DNA of 64,000 nt from Ochromonas danica (Eukaryota; Sar; Chrysophyceae; Chromulinales; Chromulinaceae), in assembly GCA_015146655.1 (NCBI GenBank), contig VKHL01000035.1, positions 68,423 through 132,422 on the forward strand, in the 5' to 3' direction. Every line of letters starts with the position of its first letter. Within the stretch, counting starts at the first letter, position 1. Positions 44,251 through 55,479 of this stretch are shown piece after piece. Below the pieces are notes generated by a model. That model ran no database searches and had not been told where the DNA came from. It saw only the letters and a program-made list of their open reading frames with translations. The translations under genes and the position numbers were made by a program.

Positions 44251-45033
44251 TTAGTGATCTACGGTGATAGTGAAGAGTAATCGCTTTACCCCCATGGGGA
44301 GAATAGGCGATCGATGAAGAACAGGTACAGCATTTTCAACATATTCAGATCTCTTCTTGCCAGCCATGACCACAACATCATTCGTGCAACAGTGAATTGC
44401 TTCTTCTGGTGCAATGAGATCAAGTCCTGCCATGGCTCGAAGATTGTTCGCATTTCGAATATTGACGTCACTTGGATCAACCCATTGGGTAGATGGACCA
44501 TAATATGTCTTGACTAAGCGCATATCAACATGATCTTCATGCCATTTAGGACATCTTGTCTGATCCATGAGGTTTAAACGGCATGTCAGACGATCTTTTG
44601 GCAGAACTAAAGCATTTTGCATAATAGAAATCAATCTGGTCATGTCATTGAGGATACATTGAACAGTTTCTTCTTCTTCTCTTGTAGTAGAGTGACGGAT
44701 AGGAAGTAGTCTACGCACTAAGGCGGTATTGACATCAACTCGTCCATAAACATGAATGGTCTGATCAAAGCCTTTACCAGAAGATGACCACTTGTCAACA
44801 AGATCGTTAATGTTAGGAATCATGGATGGATCATGGAAATGAAGTAATCCAAGAAAAGTGTTCTCTTTGATACAATCTTCAAGTTCTGTCAAACTGTGTA
44901 TGGAAGTACAAAGAGAAGGTTTTGGAATCATCATCCTGGTAGTAATAGGACGAGATTCTAATTGTAATGTCTTACAAAAGAGAATAAAAGAAGAGAATAT
45001 TAATAGTATGAAGCAGAGGTTATTGTTGACCAT
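44251..45033 (-). CDS. DUF1826 family protein with signal peptide
   Basis: Single exon, 260 residues. The family signature is clear: TRCPKWHEDHVDMR, followed by TYYGPSTQWVDPSDV, and later APEEAIHCCTNDVVVMAGKK and VLHRSPILP. DUF1826 proteins occur in bacteria and some eukaryotes. The conserved WH-x2-H, HRSP and short beta strands suggest a cupin-like or oxygenase-like metal site, but no activity is established. The N-terminus is a strong hydrophobic segment (LCFILLIFSSFILFC), so the protein enters the ER or, if the following KTLQLESRPITTR is a transit peptide, a complex plastid. It is head-to-head with the myosin gene, with a 1.2 kb spacer. Confidence 0.82.
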   Translation of the reverse strand: MVNNNLCFILLIFSSFILFCKTLQLESRPITTRMMIPKPSLCTSIHSLTELEDCIKENTFLGLLHFHDPSMIPNINDLVDKWSSSGKGFDQTIHVYGRVDVNTALVRRLLPIRHSTTREEEETVQCILNDMTRLISIMQNALVLPKDRLTCRLNLMDQTRCPKWHEDHVDMRLVKTYYGPSTQWVDPSDVNIRNANNLRAMAGLDLIAPEEAIHCCTNDVVVMAGKKRSEYVENAVPVLHRSPILPMGVKRLLFTITVDH

Positions 45034-46235
45034 ATTGTCTCTTTCTTGAAGTAATTTGATTCAACAGGGAAAGGGAAAGCAACAAAATGGAATCCATGAA
45101 GTGTCATGAAGCATGCAAGTGCAGGGGAAAACTGAGAAAATGGTAGTTCTATATGCTAAGATGTTGACTTTTTGACATACTTCGTTTTTTTCTGCTAAGG
45201 CTGTGGTATTGTAGAAGATCACCTTAATTTGGAACCAGCAGAGTTTCCAATTAAATAGTTAGAAAGTGATCTGTGGCTACTAGGCTAGCAGAGAAGACTA
45301 CTAACTTAACACAATCCGTCACGTAAAGACAATTGAAGTCAGTATTCTTTGAAGTTAGTTATCTTAACACAATCCTGCTTTTGTCATGGCACGATCTTAT
45401 TCGGCAGCAGCAGCACGATCACGATCTTCTTGGCACCTTCTGTTCTTTCCTTCGGCTCTACTATCCGTCTTTGTCTACTACATCATTTAGCTCACGGAAC
45501 AGCTGCAGCTCTGAAGCGAGAGTGTTGGGCAGAAGAACTTTTGTTTCTCAAAAATATTGGATGGGCGAAGCATGATCAGTCCCATCATCTAATCAATTCT
45601 TCTTCTTGTCCCCTTCTTCTGCTCCTGTCTAAAGATTCTGGCCTGCGGCGACACCGAGGTGCCCAACACTCTCGCTTCAGAGCCGCAGCTGTTCCACGAG
45701 TGTGTGAAAGTGAATTGGAGAAGGTTTAATTTATCATTTAAAAAGAGTGCCAACTATTAGTAACCGGAGGCTTTACAAGATATGTTGTGAGAGGACCCTC
45801 TTCCGGGACTCTCACGTGCGAGTCGTTGTGTTTGTGTCGGGATCCACTGTGTTTTTGTTTGTGTTTCTCACTCACTCACGCGCGTTTTCTCTCTCATTCA
45901 CAGAGTGTTTCTCTCTCATCACTCAGCAGTCTCGTCTCTCTCAGTGTGACAACACACAGTGTGTGTGTGTGTGCTCAGTGCTGTTCTCTGCTTTGGCTGG
46001 TTTGGTCTTGTCTGTTGTGTTGTTGTATGGATTAAACAAAAAGATCCATTACTTCTCTTCTTATCATTCATAAGAAGAAGAATTATTATTGAAGTCAGAC
46101 TTACTTATTTCTCAAGTGAATAATTCATCGTGAGTTTGACTGAGATATTAGCGTATTTCGCAATTTTTGTTTTTTTTGCTGGTGGACAGACAGATAATCC
46201 AGGAATAATCAGACCGTCTTATTGATATTGTTGTA
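45034..46235. other. Spacer upstream of the myosin gene
   Basis: A 1.2 kb stretch between two divergent genes. It contains AACTTAAC at 45303, the inverted repeat at 45491-45700, and a CT/GT-rich stretch at 45855-45980. Open frames here have no coding flavour. The last 250 bp are the likely 5' UTR and promoter of the myosin gene. Confidence 0.55.
45491..45700. repeat. Inverted repeat with 36-41 bp arms
   Basis: The left arm 45496-45531 (GGAACAGCTGCAGCTCTGAA and on) is the reverse complement of 45660-45695 with 35 of 36 matches. Extending by five bases on each side gives 38 of 41. The loop is 128 bp. It could be the ends of a small MITE or a transcribed hairpin; no clear target-site duplication is seen. 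Confidence 0.9.
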
Positions 46236-49200
46236 ATGGAAGCCGGAAGCTTAGTCTGGGTAACAACTACTTCTGATAGCCTTTGGACGAAAGCCAAAGT
46301 CATTGATATCAGTCATCCACCTCAAACATCATCCACCAATCAACATGGGAAGAATGTTGGCCAACAGGCCACTTTCACATTACATCTACAAGATGAGAAA
46401 GGTATTCCTCTTCCAAATAAGATCATTACCATTAATACAATTGCTGTAGAAGATAGTACATCAGAATATGATCAAGTCAAATTACGTAACTATGTAGATG
46501 AATTAGGAGGAGAAGAAGTTGATGATCTCATCCTATTAAATCATCTTCATGAACCTGCTATCTTATGGACATTACAAAGTCGTTTCCGGCATGATTTAAT
46601 CTATACTAATACAGGTCCTATTCTGATTGCTATTAATCCTTTCAAAAGCTTATCTGTCTATTCTCAGGCAAAAGTGGATATTTATTATCAAGCAGGTGAA
46701 CAAGGACCAGAATATGCTGCTAGTATGCCACCTCATGTTTTCAAAGTTGCTGATGGTGCTTATCGTAATATGATTCGAGCTATTAGTGAACATAATAGTA
46801 AACCTGATCAAGCTATTCTTGTATCGGGTGAAAGCGGAGCTGGTAAGACAGAAACGACAAAGTTTATTATGCGCTATCTAGCAGATATTACTAAGGATAT
46901 CGCTAAGAATGAGTCCACGGGAACCAATCGTGGTATTGAACATCTGGTACTTCAATCTAATCCTATTCTGGAAAGCTTTGGTAATGCCAGAACATTACGT
47001 AATGATAATAGCTCACGATTTGGTAAATTCATTGAGATTAACTTTTGTCGTGTTGCTCCTAAATCACCAGCATTATGTATTAGTGGAGCAACGATTCGAA
47101 CTTATCTCTTAGAACGTGTACGATTAGTGTATCAAAGTAAAGGAGAACGTAACTATCATTGTTTCTATGAATTCTTACGAAGTGGTGAGACAGAAGAATT
47201 AACAATGCGTGGATTAACAGATGTTGAAGATTATGTTTATCTTTGTAATAGTGGTTGTACTGAACGTCAAGATGGTGTTAAAGATGTTGATCAATATCGA
47301 TTATATACAACAGCTATGAGAGATTTGGGTTTTAGTCAAGAAGAACAAGATTTTGTTAAGAATATTCTAGCTGCTGTCTTACATTTAGGAAATGTTAACC
47401 TTGTTCCTAATGCTAGTTTAGGTAAAGGTAGTGGTGGTACAGGACAAGAATGTACTATCTCTCCTCAATCAATGAATCATGCGGAGTATATTTGTACTTT
47501 ACTCTCTGTTGATTTTAGTCAACTACGTAAAGCTCTCTGTGAGAAAGAAATCGTTACACGTGATGAGACTATTATTAAGCTATTAGAAGTAGCAGAAGCA
47601 GAATATTCAAGAGATGCTTTAGCTAAGACTGTCTATGGTGCACTCTTCTCTTGGTTAGTAGAGCGTGTTAACACGGCTATTCAATCACGCAGTAGTAGTG
47701 GTAACACTTCAACATCAGGTGGAGGAGGTAGTCATAAAGGTAGTGCTGGTTCATCATCATCAAGACAAGCTTTCATTGGTGTGTTGGATATCTTTGGATT
47801 TGAAAACTTCACACATAATTCCTTTGAACAACTTTGTATTAACTATACCAATGAAACTTTACAACAACATTTTAATCAATTTGTCTTTGAACATGAACAA
47901 GCACTCTATCAAAGTGAAGGTATTTCATGGCATTTTGTTGCCTTTCCTGATAATAAAGAAACATTAGATTTATTAGAAAATAAACAAAAAGGCATTTTCT
48001 CAATTTGTGATGATCAAAGTCGTTTAAAAGGTTCAACACCAGCATCATTTATTAATCGATTATATGAAAGTTGTATGTCACATAATCGATTTACAGCTGG
48101 TAGTTATGAAAAAGCAAGAAGTATGTTTATTATTAAACATTATGCATCAAATGTTTCATATGATTCATTAAAATTCTTAGAGAAGAATAATGATCTGGTA
48201 AGTGATGATATGATGAAATTATTAAAATCATCACGTCATCCTTTATTAGTTAAATTAGTTGATTTTCTACGTAATAATGGTGATGATATGATGGCACAAC
48301 AAGATTTTGTTATACCTATTCAAACTACTTCATCATCTCGTAGACAAAGTATTAATATGAAAGATAATAAATCAGCACAAACTGTGGGTGCAGAATTTAG
48401 AAGACAATTAAAAGATTTAATGGCAAATATCTCCTTAACAACACCTCATTATATTCGATGTATTAAACCAAATAGTCAAAATAGACAAAATCTATTTGAT
48501 GGTAATTTAGTTGCAATGCAATTGAAATGTTGTGGTGTAATTGAAGCGGTACGTGTTTCACGTGCTGGATTTCCTAATCGATTTAATCATCATGACTTTA
48601 TGAGCCGTTATCTATGTATCTTAAAACATCATCATTATCAAGAATATCGTCGTCTAATACTGACTAAACCATCGTCTTCATCGTCATCATCAGTGGTATC
48701 AGGTATAACCTCTTATCAACACTATCTAACACGATATCCTTTATTAATGAGTGAGAATGATGAACAAAGTCAAGCGATGACAATGAGTAAACAACTTGCT
48801 GTCTTAATTATCTCTAATGCTGCTTTCAAAGCTAGTGGTAGTAGTGGTAGTAATAATGAAGCAGTTGAACAAGATTTAATGGTGAAAGCTGGTATACAGA
48901 TTGGGTTTTCGATGGTCTTTATGAGACGTAATTGTTTTGATGTCTTAGAACAACTTCGTATGACTTTAATACGATATAATGTTATTATAATTCAAAAATA
49001 TTATCGTTGTACTAGACGATGTCGTTATTATCAACAATTACGACGTGTTACATTAAATATGCAATGTCAAGTTAGAGTGAAATCAGCTAAAAGGAAATTA
49101 CAATTTCTACGTGAAACAAAAGCAATTTTATTATTACAAAAACAAATTAGAGGTTGGTTAGCAAGAAGATGGAAGATGATCTCTATAGCTGCTATTGTAT

Positions 49201-52200
49201 TAATACAAACACATCTCCGTATGTTACAAGCAAAGAAGATATTGAGAGAATTAATTCGAATTCATCGTGCTACTACCATTGTTAAATACTATCGAAGGTT
49301 AGTTTATCACAGGCCACTGTGTGTGTGTTGTGTTGTGTTGTGTTTCTGTGCTAATGCTAATGATGTTGTATTGTTGTTGTTTGTAGATATCGGAAGCAGA
49401 AAGTTTATCTTATTTTCCGTGGTGCTATCATATCATTACAAACTATTTATCGTGTTCGATTAGCTAAGAGAGTTTTAGTCAATTTAAAGATTGAAGCTAG
49501 ATCATTAAAGAAAGTGGTAGAAGAACGTAATCAACTTGTTGAACAAGTTAAAGAATGGGAAAGAAAGTTTGCTGAACTAGCCGCTGCAGCTGCTAACAAT
49601 AGCAATAGCACTCCTGTAGTGGTCACTCAGGTAGTGGTAGAGGAGGTGCCAGTACCTGTTCCTGTACCATCCCCCCCTCCTGCACCACCAGCGGGACCAT
49701 CACAAGAAGAGATCAATGATGCTATTACACGTGCTGCAGCTCAAGCAAAGGCTGAAGCAGAGGCTGCTGTTCGAGCTGAGACTACCGCCTTGAAAGAAGA
49801 ACAAGCTCGTGCTCTAGCAGCTGCTGTGGCAGAAGCACGTGCTGCTGCATTAGCTGAAGCAAGAGCACAAGCTCTCGCTGAGGCACAAGCACAAGCAAAA
49901 GAATTGGAAGAGATTCAAGTCCGTGCTATTGAAGAAGCTAAAGCACAAGCACGTGCTGAAATGAAGGCAGCACAAGAGAAACTATTAGAAGAACAACGAC
50001 AACAACAAGAATTAATCAAACAACAACAAGAACAACTACTACAGCAACAGCAACAACAGCAGCAAAGAGTAGAAGAAGCAGTGTTGATCACTCCTGCTTC
50101 TCCTGCTACTGCTACTGCTACAGTAGGTGTTGATCCATACAATACTACTAACACTACTACTGCTGCTACAGTCATGTCGCCTGTATTAGAAGAATATTTG
50201 AAAGTGAAAGCAGAATTAGAAAATACAAGATTAATATTAGAACAAGTACAGAAGCAAAGAGAAGAAGAAAGAAAACGATTAGAAGAAGAACAAGAAAGAC
50301 AATTAGAACAACATCGACATCAATTAGAAGAATTAGAAGCATTACAAAAGAAACAGATCATGATGTCACAGTCTAACAGACAGTCACAGTCTGTACAGTC
50401 ACAGTTACAGTCAGAGGCTGAAGTGTTATCAGACAGTGACTCTGCTGCTGTTGCTACTGCTAATGGTTTTGTTGATATGGAAGAAGCAGAAAGTTCTGCT
50501 TTAGATAATTGTACATTTGGTGATATTTATGGTCAAACAACAGATGAAGCCATGATGTTACAAAGTCTAGCAGATAATGAAGTAGCCGTTATGATGACAA
50601 CAAGTGATGGTAATGATCAACTTGGTAGCAACAACACATTAACAGTCTCAGAAACATCTCCTGATGGTGTGCATATTATGCGTCGTTCTTATAGTGAAGA
50701 GGTGATCTTTCATTCCAATCCTTTCCGTCTTAATAATGGCAATATGTCAGCTTTAAATCATATGAATTTGAAAAACTTTACACATTTCCGTAAAGCCTCT
50801 CATATAACATCTCTCTCAGTTGATGAATTAAGACAATATAAACAACGTATTCATGTATTAGAAGAAGAAAATCGAAGAATATTAGAAACACGTAGTAGTC
50901 CATTAAGTAGACCGTTAGGTCGTGTTACCACTGCCCCTCCAATATTACCTAACAGTCGTAGTGGTAAACACACTCCTTTACTAACTGACTCTGCTGAGAG
51001 AAGTGGTACTAGTGCTAGTGCTAATGCTGCTGGTAATGCTAGTAGTGTCTGTAGTAGTCCTATTGGTGTCATGGGTCGATTTGAACATGACTCTGATGAT
51101 AGTGATGGAGGTGAAGCAGAAGATGAAATGGTTACAAAACTTGAAGCACGTACTAGTGATTGGAAAGCTTATATTGAATCATTTGGTGGTAATGATGATC
51201 TACGAAGTGTAGTCAGTGTAGAAGAACAACATGAACAAGATGATGATAGTAGTTCACAACGACTAAGAAGTGAATCATTAGTTAGTCTAAGTGATAGTTC
51301 TAGTTTTGTTCCACGTGTTATTCGACGTGTAGATGATGTAGATGAAGATGATGAATATAGTATTAATAGTGGTTCTATTACACCTCCTATGGACCGTACT
51401 GGTGTTAGTGGTAGTTATGGTAGTAGTAGTGGTAATGTGCTATTAGACCAAGAAGTCAATGCAATGAATACTACCTCTCACACTATCTCTCCTCCTACTA
51501 TCATGAACAACACACTACCTCCCTCTACCTCTACCACCTCAACCTCTACCTCTCAACCAATTGCTATTCGTCCAAAGTCTATCACAGCAACAACAACAAC
51601 GGCAACAACAGGCAAATCAGCTATTGCAAGAATATTTGAAATGGAAGCACAAGAAGTAGAAATAGCACCTGAACCTGATAAAACAGATTCTACCCCTATT
51701 AGCAGTACTATTAGTACTACTAAAACTACTATGAGAGACAAGGAGAAAGAGAAAGAAGATGAGAGTGGTGGTGGTCTCAGTGATATTACTCCAGAGAAAG
51801 TCCCTGAAAGTGTTCATGAAAACAATCAACAAACTATAACATCATCCTCTGGTACTACTGCTACTAATGCTAATCTTTCTTCTCATACTACTGCTACAAC
51901 TGCTACATCATCATCATTACGTAGTAGTATTCTGGATAAGAACATCTTAGCTGAAGTAGTAAATCTTGAAAATAATCCTGATTTTGATCCAACATTAATG
52001 TATTTTGAAGCTGTTATGACAAATAATGTTATAATGGTAGAGACTTTATTATTACGTTATCCTGAACTAATTAAACGTTGTAATAGTCAAGGACAAACTG
52101 CATTACATGTAGCATGTACTAATAATGGATTAACAGAGTTAGTAGAGTTATTATTAAAATATAATATTCCATTACAAACATTAGATCGTACAGGGAAGAC

Positions 52201-53242
52201 AGCATTACATACTTGTCATAATCCTGATCTAATTGCTAGATTATGTGAAGAAGGGATTAATGTGAATCAAGTGGATAGTAATGGATATACAGCATTACTA
52301 TATAATGCTATTGTTGATGATTTACGATGTGTTGAAGTATTATTATTCTTTCGTGCGGATCCAATGTTAGCAGAACCTGTACAACAACGTACTGCTTTAC
52401 ATATTGCAGCAGAAAAAGGACATTTTGAAATGTTATTATTAATATTAAGACAGACAGTCTATACAGTTGATGTGAATATAGGAGATATTGATGGTAATAG
52501 TCCTTTATTATTAGTTTCTATGAATGAAAAAGATGTTAGTAATCATTTAAAGATCTTTATGGTCTTATTAGAATATCATGCAAGTGTACATGCTTTTAAT
52601 GATAAAGGTATTACAGCATTACATTATCTATGTGCTAATCGTGCTTTACAACAATCAGGTCAAGCTGAACCTGTTATTGAAATGTTATTAGAACGTGAAA
52701 GTGATCCAAATGCACAAGATATTGATGGTTGTACACCTTTAACAGTTGCCTGTGCTTATCGTGAATGGAATATTTGTAAACTTCTCTTAGAAGCTGGTGG
52801 AGATTTAAATGTTTCATCTTCTATGAATGCTATCTTATTACAAGCTACAACATCAACAGGAACAACAACAACAGGAACAGGTCATGTTGCTGATATTAAT
52901 ACAACAGAGTTATTACGTAATACAGATTGTACAGCAAGTGATCTTATGCCACGTCAAGCACGTTATGCTTTATTTAAATATATTTGTGTATTACAAAGTC
53001 GTATTCCAGCTGAAAGTCGTGATCGATGTATGAATTGTGCTTCCACATTTACATCATCATCGTCATTCTTTCGATTTTCATCTGGTAAACATCATTGTCG
53101 TCATTGTCATCGTGTTGTTTGTCAAGATTGTTCACCACATGAATTATCTCGAAATCAATTACCTGACTTTGTCACTTCTTATTATCCAGATGCTACAATG
53201 CGTATCTGTGTTGTTTGTTATAGTGCTATCAAAGAACGATGA
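46236..53242 (+). CDS. Unconventional myosin with IQ, coiled coil, ankyrin repeats and FYVE finger
   Basis: Actin motor of 2305 residues from two exons (46236-49297 and 49387-53242; 89 nt intron). Motor domain: start GSLVWV, P-loop GESGAGKT at 198-205, switch I NDNSSRFGK at 256-264, switch II DIFGFE at 518-523, and the LKCCGVIEAVRVSRAGFPNR converter-side region. Then follow five or six IQ motifs (about 912-1070), an Ala/Glu/Gln-rich coiled coil, a long acidic Ser-rich section, ankyrin repeats (about 1920-2165, for example GQTALHVACTNNG and QRTALHIAAEKGH), and a C-terminal FYVE-type zinc finger (CMNC, KHHCRHCHRVVCQDC, then CVVC). The FYVE lacks the usual WxxD at its start. It would move endosomes with phosphatidylinositol 3-phosphate on actin. 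The second exon has many Ser/Thr runs. Confidence 0.92.
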
Positions 53243-54590
53243 CTACAACAACAACAACTATACTACCACCACCATAAACAACAACAACGACAAGGTCGTC
53301 TACTAGCTATCCTCTCTCTCTGTACTCTATTCATGCTATGCTTAGCTTACGTTTCCTTTTATTTGCTTCTTCTTCTTCTTCCTTTCCTCTCTCAGCTTGT
53401 TCAAGTTTTGCTTGTCTCTCTCCAAGATGTTGTAGTAGATATACTAGTCTACCTCTTGTTGGCTGCTTCTTCTCGTTCTTCATGTACTGCTGCTGCTGCT
53501 GCTGCTATTGTCTCTTCTGCCTCTTCTTCTTCCTCTTCTTGTATTGTTAGCTGTGTGGCAACATGTTGCAGTGGTAGCAGCAGCTATTGTACTACCTGAC
53601 CTCACCTCGCCTCGCCTCACCTCACCTAAGTCTCTTCCCTCTCTGTATGGTTACATTGTTTGTGAGAGAGAGGGGAGATAATCACAAAGTGTAAGGTTAG
53701 GATAGAATAGAATAGGGATGGTATGGGGATGGGAAGGAGAAGGGGAAGAGTTGTAGTCTAGTCTAGATTGTATTGTGTTTATTTGTATCAGATGGAAGTT
53801 TTGTCTGTTAGATTTCTTCTAATTGTAACTCTATCACCACCATCGTATCATATCATATCACATCGTATCATACTGTAGTAGTATAGCAGTATATCATACA
53901 CGACACCCCATTACACTGCATTACACTGTTGTCATTCACAGCAGAGAAGTGTGTGTGTAGTTACTGAACCTAGCATTAGATTAGCCTGGTAGTATTAGAT
54001 TAGATTCGAGAGGAATAGTTAACTTGTGTAGGTGACTTGAGCCTTTCCAGCGTCAGTTTGGTTATTGCGATGAAATCCCACCAGAGGAGAGTAACAGAGC
54101 AGAGTCCATACAGAGCAGAGTAACAATCAACATATGAAGTAACAACCAGCAATGGTGGCGGTGAGTATAGTCAACAGTGTGAAGTAGTCCACAGTAGTCT
54201 AGAGTATGTACTGTAGGCATCACAGTAGATGTGCAGTGTAGCGTAGTATCTACCGTCAGGTGTAGCACTCCAGGTATTGTAGCTACTCCTTGTGTGTGTG
54301 TGTGTGTGGTGTGTGTGTGTGTGTGTGTGTGTGCAAGAGGTATAGTCTAGTGTGGAGTCTTCTAGTGTAGACTGTCTATGTGGTATTTCATCACGCTAGA
54401 AGTGTTTATACAAAGTCTAACCTAATAAGAAGAGTATAACAGGTACTGTAGTCTACTACTAGTAGGTACTGTTACTGTAGCTACACTATACACTTACTAC
54501 ACTATACTATACTATACTATACTATATAGTACAGTAGTATACTGTGATTTAGTATGATTTACTAGTTTACATCTTCCCATCTACTACTAC
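53243..54590. other. Low-complexity spacer
   Basis: A 1.35 kb stretch after the myosin. It contains an ACAACA run just after the stop, a CT-rich block at 53370-53560 with GCT and CTT runs, CTCGC/CTCAC repeats at 53600-53626, and a GT array at 54293-54336. Just before 54540 there are CTATA repeats. On the minus strand, short Glu/Ala-rich frames at 53340-53560 look like triplet-repeat by-products. I see no supported gene. Confidence 0.55.
54293..54336 (+). repeat. GT dinucleotide microsatellite
   Basis: About twenty GT units with one interruption. The (GT/AC) class is otherwise rare in this window apart from shorter runs near 38204, 45960 and 62130-62170. Confidence 0.95.
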
Positions 54591-54977
54591 TTACTTCTCC
54601 TCCTGCTGCTGCTGCTGTTGTTGTTGGTCTTGCTTTGACCTATTCAAATCACGTTGTAACACCTCTTCTGCTTCTTTAATTTGTTTCTCAGCATAACTTT
54701 GTGCTCGTGCTTTAAATCGAGCATCTTTTGCAGTAGATTCGATCATTAAATAATTCGCTAAAGCACGTACTGCAGAACTTTTCAAAGCTTCTAATTTCAC
54801 TGGATCTTCTATTTTCGCATTTTTTCGAAATTCCATTCTAACTACACGACGAATATTATCTCCTTTTGCTGATCTTCCACCAATATGACGAACTAGTCGT
54901 AGACAATCACGATAGAGTTGAGGAGTGGAACGAGAAAAGGCTTTAAGACCATTGCTAGTAGCAGTGGATAAACTCAT
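54591..54977 (-). CDS. LYR-motif (Complex1_LYR-like) protein
   Basis: Single exon, 128 residues. LYR at residues 21-23 starts a helix (LYRDCLRLVRHIGG), followed by the conserved downstream Phe in RMEFRKNAKIEDP and a third helix (VRALANYLMIES). This three-helix layout is that of LYRM proteins, small mitochondrial factors that bind acyl-carrier protein and assist Fe-S or respiratory-complex assembly. The N-terminus is Ser/Thr-rich and lacks acids, fitting mitochondrial import. The C-terminal tail ends in a Gln run coded by CAG/CAA. Which LYRM member it is cannot be told by eye. Confidence 0.7.
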   Translation of the reverse strand: MSLSTATSNGLKAFSRSTPQLYRDCLRLVRHIGGRSAKGDNIRRVVRMEFRKNAKIEDPVKLEALKSSAVRALANYLMIESTAKDARFKARAQSYAEKQIKEAEEVLQRDLNRSKQDQQQQQQQQEEK

Positions 54978-55479
54978 TCTTGAAGAGAGAGAAGGATGAG
55001 GTATGAGAGAGATGAGAGATGGTCTCTCTTTCTATATTTTGGTTTTCACCACAAGAGAAGGGAGACAGACAGAGATAGGTATCGGTATCGTATCGTATCG
55101 TTTTTGACCCGATACGATACCTATAGTGGTCTCGATCGGCAGCCCCCAAAACCGATACGATACCTATCCCTGGAGACAGAGGACAGAGGGCCAGATCTGG
55201 GATTTTGGACCTAGAACACAAGCCACTAACCCTTACCGTAACCCTTACACAGACAGACTATGCCAGCATACCAGTATACTTGATAAATAATGCTGTGTTA
55301 GTATAGTATAGTATTGACGTATAGTTGGCTAGCTATGAGCTATCCCTAAGCGTCCGACCTACAAACCCTAACCCTAACCCTGAGACTAACCCTAAACTCT
55401 ACTAATACCGGTAGTACAAAATCAAATTACAAAAAACAGTTTAGAGTTAGTTACATTATCATCACCAAGGTCATCAAGG
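54978..55479. other. Spacer with palindromic GATACGATACC units and telomere-like repeats
   Basis: This 502 bp spacer lies upstream of the LYR gene and downstream of the RING gene (both minus). It holds three copies of a 15-mer related to ATAGGTATCGTATCG in both orientations (55071-55170), imperfect CCCTTA/CCCTAA repeats at 55226-55249, and a true telomere-like run at 55364-55397. Confidence 0.75.
55364..55397 (+). repeat. Interstitial telomere-like CCCTAA repeat
   Basis: Three CCCTAA-type units in tandem, a short interruption, then another ACCCTAAAC. On the other strand this reads TTAGGG, a telomere repeat found in many protists. Confidence 0.75.

Noticed and set aside
45349-45729. 126-residue plus frame covering the inverted repeat
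   Set aside because: It opens at TTG, has no domain, and its composition follows the hairpin arms.
45747-46073. Cys/Ser/Leu-rich frames upstream of myosin
   Set aside because: They are products of the CT/GT-rich 5' region; the myosin start at 46236 fits the family better.
53333-53599. Hydrophobic plus frame rich in Leu, Ser, Ala; and Glu/Ala-rich minus frames at the same place
   Set aside because: Both arise from CTT/GCT triplet runs. The minus frames break within 50 residues and cannot be joined by native-size introns.
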